Shown piece by piece: positions 58,745-64,000 of a stretch of DNA of 64,000 nt. The DNA comes from Epiperipatus broadwayi (Eukaryota > Onychophora > Udeonychophora > Euonychophora > Peripatidae), in the NCBI GenBank assembly GCA_028023455.1, contig JAQFVV010006221.1, positions 1,618,001 through 1,682,000 of the forward strand, read 5' to 3'. Both the position numbers and the translations under genes were made by a program. The notes below the pieces were generated by a model. The model saw only the letters and a list, made by a program, of their open reading frames with translations, did not search any database and was not told where the DNA came from. Positions within the stretch are counted from its first letter, which is position 1. The number at the start of each line of letters is the position of its first letter.

Positions 58745-60956
58745 AGAAGAAATAACATGTAAATTACTTACAATTGTTGAGAAAGTAATGATTTCTTTTT
58801 AAAAAATGGTAAAAAAATTGCTGAACTATTAAAACACTGAAAATGAAATCACTGAAAAAAATGCTGCTGCACTGAAAAAACGATGCAACAAATAGGAAGA
58901 AATCCACTTTTAAATCTCGTGGGTCGAAAAAAATCTCGTGAATAAAAAAATCAAATCTCTTGAATTAGTCATATCAGCGTCTTCATTGTCATGACAACTT
59001 TCATGTGTTCTTCCAGTGATGCAAAGATTGTATAATTACAGCTGTATGCCTTCAGGCTTATGATGTCATAGCAAGGTAACAAAAAATCAAATCTCTAGAA
59101 TTAGTCATGTCAGTCTCTTCGTTGCCATGACAACGTTCATTACGTCATAGCAAGGTAAATACTGGATCACCGCTTTTGAATAAAAAAGATGTTTCTATTT
59201 TCTCCAAAAAAAAATCATGGTAATTAAAAGAAAAAATAAGTAAACTATAATAAATCATTTACTATACAGTTTTTAAAATATATCACTTGTTTAATAATAT
59301 GTCAAAAAAAAAGCTAAGAAAAAAGAATGTTCTTTACTATTTATATTATTTATTTAATAAAAAACAAATTCAGATAAAAACACAATATTTAATCAGTTTT
59401 TTAATAATATATCCAAAAATAGGTAAGCACAAAGATGGTGTACTTTACTATTTATTTTATTTATTTAATAAAAAAAGATAAAAACACAATATTTAATATG
59501 TTGCAGCCAGATAATGTTATATTTCAATGTTTTTGACTAGCAACAGCACCATCCAGTGACCTGTACTGTCATTGATACTTGTACTGCAAAAAGAAGTTGT
59601 TTTTTTGGAGTTGAATTAATTACTTGGCCAAGGAGAAAGCAATACATTTATAAATATCTGTTGATGAATGTACAAGGAAAAAATTAATAAATCTACTGAA
59701 AAAGTAAAAGAGAAGACATGGAATAAACTGTTGTCACTGTTGCTGGACAAAGAAGTTTGTAAAAACTGAAAATAAAACTCTAAAAGAAAACTTCATGGAT
59801 TACATGGGGTAAAGTTATAATCATTCCAGGATCCATGTTTGGGCTCCAGCTGCCTTTCCTATCTATTCCATGAGAACTCATTATGATATCCATTGCCCTA
59901 AGTATACTACTTACCATCAGGAACCACAACAACTGGATTTAGTGCATTATGTCCACCATTCCTAGAAATTGTGTAAAAGAAATCAAAAGAAATATGTTAT
60001 TAGGAGGTGGAGTCAATAATTGGAAGACTCAAATAGAAAAGATGGACACTAAGTTTTGACCCTAATCCCCGGATTATAAGGTAATGAGTGCACTCAGAGA
60101 CATATATATATTGGGTACTAAATACCAGTAAATATACATTTGCATCATTTCTAACTCACAAATCCCATTAAAGCTGTGTGATAATGTAACTTTTTGTATG
60201 TATTTTTTTTGTTTTTATTTCTCTTTAATTGTAATTTTAAAAATAATAAGAATATTTTATTGTATACATGATTTATGCTATGTTGTTTTTTTATATAATA
60301 AATGCTAATAGGTTTCCAATTAAATTGTTTAATTCATCTTAATATATGTGTTATACAAATTATTTGTGTACTTTATCATTAACTTAGTGATATATTTGTA
60401 TATGTGTTGGCATGCCTCCAATAAATATTTGAGGTAGGACAGATTAGATAGAAAAGGGTGTGGGGATTTTAAAAGTCTTATTTCAAACTATAGTTGGAAT
60501 TAAAGTAGATAGGAATTCAGAAAGAAAGAAAAAAGGAAAATGAGTGTTCATTTGGAAAGCTAGTTTACTCACCACATCTTCTCTGGAAAATTGCACTATC
60601 ACATCTGAGCATGAGTTAGTTTTAAGATTGACATAAGTTAATGTTACTGAGTCAGACAAATTATTAGTAGACCCTATGGTTCTTGTTAATGAGCAGAATT
60701 GGTGCTTGGTAATGAACAAAAAGTCATTGACCATAAACATAGAAATCTATGAAGAAAGAAAGTTAAAACTGGAAGAGACAGGATTATCCAAAATTTACCA
60801 ATATATGATATTTTTGTGGTCTATTCTTTTCTATAACCTTTAGAATGACCCAGAAACAGGGAAAACTTTGTCAAAAGGGGGAATATTTCATACTCTGTAG
60901 TCAAGTTGCAAGCTTTTAGTGTCCATATATATTCAATGGACCATTAGTAAAAATGG

Positions 60957-61056
60957 ATTTCCATTCTTGCTATTAAAAGGTGGGAAAGTTGCCTTGACAG
61001 CAGTCAGAAATATTGATTACTATATTTTACTGTGAATGTTTAGGTGGTTACTGGTT
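60957..61056 (+). repeat. Dispersed repeat shared with 27688-27790
   Basis: 'TTTCCATTCTTGCTATTAAA' and 'TTGCCTTGACAGCAGT', with the same spacing as at 27.7 kb. It lies just outside the right long repeat. Confidence 0.75.
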
Positions 61057-61989
61057 GGAACTAAATTATATCATTATCCCAGATTAGCTTTAGGCATTAT
61101 TTTGCTTATTATTTCTAAATAATACATGGGCAATTTAAAAGTATTGCGATTTGTAATGTTAATTGACTACACCTTTACCCCTCTTAGCGATGGCAATTGG
61201 TTCTCCAGAACTCATCGTTAAGCAAGAATATCATACACAGAATACATATTTATAATGGGTGTCTATGGGATAAAAATTGATCGGTTCCTAAAGCTAAAAA
61301 ATTACATTAACTTGGGAATAAAGTACATATTAAAAAAATGATTTATCGAATGCAGTGTACGTGTAAACTATACAGTATCTAAAAAGAAAAGCTTTATATT
61401 ATTAGGAAAAAAAATGCATATTTTCTCGGTTTAAAAAGTACAGTACAGCAAAAAGAAAGAGAAAGTGAAACTACATTTTAATTTAAATTTTTATATTCTT
61501 TGGCCAAAGTTTTTCATCGTAATGAAAAAAAATCCATACTGAATTAGTTTGTCCATCTTTTTATAGTAAATGCACATGGATGGACAGCTCACCAACAAAC
61601 ATCAGCCAGCCTGATAATCTTATTGGCTTATTACCTCTGCATTTAAGATCAAGACACAACATAGTCTTTCTTCTCAATTGCTTAATACTTCAATTGACTT
61701 TGCTTAAAGATAGGGTAAATGTGTGTGTATGAATAAAGTCTTTTTAAATAGATATTTACATTAATAATAAACAAATCTAGAGTACAGCCTTATTTTTGGG
61801 AGGTTATAAAATCATCAGTAAAAATAGTAATTGGTGGCTGAAGATCATAATTGTTGATATAGACTATCATTTGATAATGAAATTTTATTTAGATAGAAAT
61901 AGATTCCAATCATTTTAAAATGAAAGAAAATTACACAGATTGAAAAAAAAAATATTTACTATTGATTTTGTGAATTTAAAAACACAAGT
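61057..61989. other. Non-coding, nothing recognised
   Basis: AT-rich sequence, no supported feature. Confidence 0.45.
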
Positions 61990-62640
61990 GGAATGTGATT
62001 CAATGTAAATAGTAAGAAAATAACATTGTAGAAATTGTCAGAGTTGCAAGATTAGTTATTCAACTTAATGGATGATAGCAAATAAAGATAATTCAAGTTT
62101 AGGTCCCCAAAGTTCTTATTGTGATAAAGAAGTAGAGAATTTTTACATGAATGTACAAATGCTTTTAATCAACCCTCACAATGTTTTTAAATTATCACAT
62201 GAGCCTTTAACGCTAAAATTGGGTAAATTTGGCTCTGGTGAGGAAATGGGAGAAGACACAGATTTGTGGAAGTCAAAGAAAAATGTGTACATTATGAAGT
62301 CTTCCTTTGAAAAAGGAGCTAAATGAAAATAGACATGGAAGCATCAAATAATAGTATTGCAGAAATGGATTATATTTTGACCAATAAAAAATAATTCAAG
62401 ATTGTAATATCTTTAATGATCATCGATTTAGTAAAATGTAAGAACATGTTAATGGAAAACTAGAGAGAGAATTTTTTTTTTTAAGAAAAACAATGTTAAC
62501 ACTTGATATTTCTTAAATTAGACTTGCAAATCATTTTAATAGATTAATAGATTTTAAAAATGGTGGAGATTTGAATGAATCAATAAGATAATTGATACAA
62601 TATTAAGAACTAATTATTTCAATCTGAGCTTAAGTAGACA
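61990..62640 (+). pseudogene. Old RTE LINE internal fragment (endonuclease to RT N-terminus)
   Basis: The plus strand matches the minus-strand RTE at 2.9-3.9 kb: 'GTTGCAAGATTAGTTATTCA' (ARLVIQL), then GKFGSGEEMGEDTDLWKSKK, 'AATAGACATGGAAGCATCAA' and EMDYILTNKK, with several stops. It contains a GEDTDLWKSKKNVYIMKSSF segment that is deleted in the 1.3-4.2 kb copy. Both ends are undefined. Confidence 0.7.
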
Positions 62641-62879
62641 CGCTTCTTGTATTATTTCTTTATATAAAGACTTCAGTAAAAGGGTCATTTCTAAGACAAT
62701 AAATCTTGTTTTCCATTTTCTGCTAATAGTACTGGTAAATCAGTTAGGGGGTTAATTAAAATTGTTACTTGGCAGGCAGTTTTTTCTATTTAAAATATAA
62801 ATGCCATTCTTTAGCAGCTTTTTAAAAAATTATTTAAAATTGAAGTAGGATTTTCTTTAAGTCATATTACATAATTGTT

Positions 62880-63238
62880 GTTATATATAGAGCTTGCAAA
62901 ACAAGCTCTTAACAAGCTTTGAGAATATCCTCAACCCCAGACCGGTTTCTGCACCTAGCGTCGTCAGTAAGGTGCCAGGATATTCATTAGATTAAAAATA
63001 CTAAGACAAGGCCAGCACTTTATCTAATGTATAACTATTGAGAAAAAAATCTGAAATTTTCAGACATCCATATGTCTAAAAATCCAGCAATTTAACCCAA
63101 ATAGCCATATGTGACTGAACTAAGTTTAGATACACCATATATTAATAGCCTTAGCAATATAAAGTCACCAAACCGGTTTGGGGTTGAGGATATTCCCAAA
63201 GCTTGTTAAGAGCTTGTTTTGCAGGCTCTATATATAAC
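62880..63238. mobile_element. Family D ribozyme element with 69-bp inverted ends
   Basis: 359 bp. Left end 62880-62948 and right end 63171-63238 are inverted copies with about three differences ('AACAAGCTCTTAACAAGC', 'GAATATCCTCAACCCCA'). Just inside the left end lies an antisense hammerhead; the right end keeps only the 3' strand of its stem I. No ORF. The layout again is an antisense-sense dimer. Confidence 0.82.
62923..62985 (-). ncRNA. Hammerhead ribozyme, family D, intact core
   Basis: Minus strand: GAATATCCT (62985-62977) pairs perfectly over 9 bp with AGGATATTC (62931-62923). The internal loop is GGCA/TTG. CCTTA (62972-62968) pairs with TGGGG (62939-62935) including two G-U pairs. The core CTGACGA (62967-62961) precedes a short stem II (GC-TAGGT-GC), GAAA (62949-62946), stem III C-CG-G and cleavage triplet GTC ending at 62940. 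All core positions match. Stem II is only 2-3 bp, the weakest point. Confidence 0.78.
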
Positions 63239-64000
63239 ATTTGTAAATACGAGCTTTATTAAAATTAGGTCATGTGACATCTGACTTTTTTTTTTATATC
63301 AATACATAATTGTTGGTAGATTATTCAGAAGTTTTTTAAACTATTTATATTTACTGACATATTTTCCCCACTAACCTGAAAAGCTGTGACATAATATTGG
63401 GGTTATTTATAAAAATATTATACATGGGAAAAAGAAATGCGAATAACTCCATGTGTTTGTGTGTTTAATTTTAATAAATCAGATATATTAATCTTTAATC
63501 GAGTTTTAAAGTTTATATCTGTGCTAGATATAATCTCTAATTTAGTAAATAATTAATAAGAGTCATTATTATATTTATCCAAAGTCGATGGTGTCAAAGA
63601 TTTGGTTTTGAGTTAATTTGACACTTATAATTCAAAACGTAATTGATAAAAGTTTTATCAATACTCTTTTAAAAATAATTAGCTTAAAAAAATTCGTTAG
63701 CAACTAATTTTTACTTTAAAAGTATCTTACATTATCTTCTAATTAACTGCAATTAGAATGTTTGATTAAGAAAACTAATTAACTCTTGAACATAAGATTT
63801 TTGTACATTAACAAAAGTAAATAGACATGTTTTGTTGTTATTAAAAATAAATTCTATTTGCGTCTTTTTAAATCAAGATGAACCTTGTAGAATGGGGGGG
63901 GGGGGTATTTACACATCTTTTTACAAAAAAAAAAAAAATCCATCTTCTCTTTCTTTTTACAGTTAAAATAAAATATTACAATTTTAATCACTTTTTTAAA
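63239..64000. other. Non-coding, nothing recognised
   Basis: AT-rich sequence with a G run at 63894-63906. No supported feature. Confidence 0.45.

Larger units (their letters stand above)
55788..59585 (-). mobile_element. Merlin-family DNA transposon, 3.8 kb
   Basis: Ends are inverted over about 58 bp (left GGTACAAGTATCAATGATGG, right inverted AGTACAAGTATCAATGACAG) with about 85% identity. The subterminal 'GGATGG(C/T)(A/G)CTGTT(C/G)CTA' is shared with the 50.4-kb element. Flanks GGAAAAGG and GCAAAAAG may be a decayed 8-bp duplication. The interior holds further inverted segments (56300-56420 with 59030-59240), two tandem arrays and a minus-strand transposase fragment. Confidence 0.72.
55147..60890 (+). 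mobile_element. Right long direct repeat (LTR-like), split by larger Merlin insertion
   Basis: Matches the left copy over 55147-55787 and 59586-60890 (about 1.95 kb in total). Shared phrases include 'GAAACAGATGGAA(C/G)TAATTT', 'CATGGATCCA'-like segments, 'GAACCACAACAACTGGAT' and 'CCTCCAATAAATATTTGA'. Point differences are frequent (about one in ten), so the pair is old or the copies were not made together. The 255-bp ORF on the minus strand at 60483-60740 is incidental. Confidence 0.6.

Overview
The window is AT-rich (roughly 70% A+T by eye) eukaryotic DNA. It has spliceosomal introns, internal Pol III-like boxes, long microsatellites and the transposon mix of an invertebrate animal: RTE, Jockey-like and other LINEs, a Penelope-like element, Merlin DNA transposons and an LTR element. 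No single feature fixes the phylum. Nothing is bacterial and no operon logic applies.

Only one host gene is recognisable: four consecutive plus-strand exons (901-1028, 8912-9080, 13168-13326, 13402-13582) of a concentrative nucleoside transporter (SLC28/CNT family). They join in frame and encode the C-terminal half of the carrier. The 5' exons lie left of the window. The end of the gene is unclear; a candidate last exon near 13832 would add a single codon before a stop. Its introns hold an RTE LINE (1287-4240), LINE remnants, an inverted Penelope-like pair (5868-6935) and several short foldback repeats.

From 13.6 kb to 64 kb I see no host gene, only repeats. The main ones are ribozyme-bearing short elements (15.1-19.7, 22.5-23.1, 25.7-26.3, 31.8-32.2, 46.8-47.4 and 62.9-63.2 kb), a tRNA-related SINE pair (21.7-22.2 kb), decayed LINEs (23.5-24.4, 30.7-34.6, 45.1-45.5 kb), a Jockey-like LINE 5' part (47.9-49.3 kb), and an LTR-retrotransposon-like element (50.3-60.9 kb). 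Both of its roughly 1.95-kb long repeats carry a Merlin-family DNA transposon.

The most interesting content is a set of short non-coding repeats that fold as type I hammerhead self-cleaving ribozymes. At least four families (called A-D here) show the CUGANGA / GAAA / NUH core, a two-part stem I with an internal loop or bulge, a short stem II and a minimal stem III. Copies of family A are flanked by 11-14 bp target-site duplications, families A and C also occur as tandem arrays (about 500 and 340 bp periods), and almost all are organised as antisense-sense inverted dimers. This resembles animal retrozymes and Penelope-associated ribozymes: small circular-RNA-type retroelements probably moved by LINE or Penelope machinery, which is also present here. 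The assignment rests on hand folding and comparison of copies inside this window.
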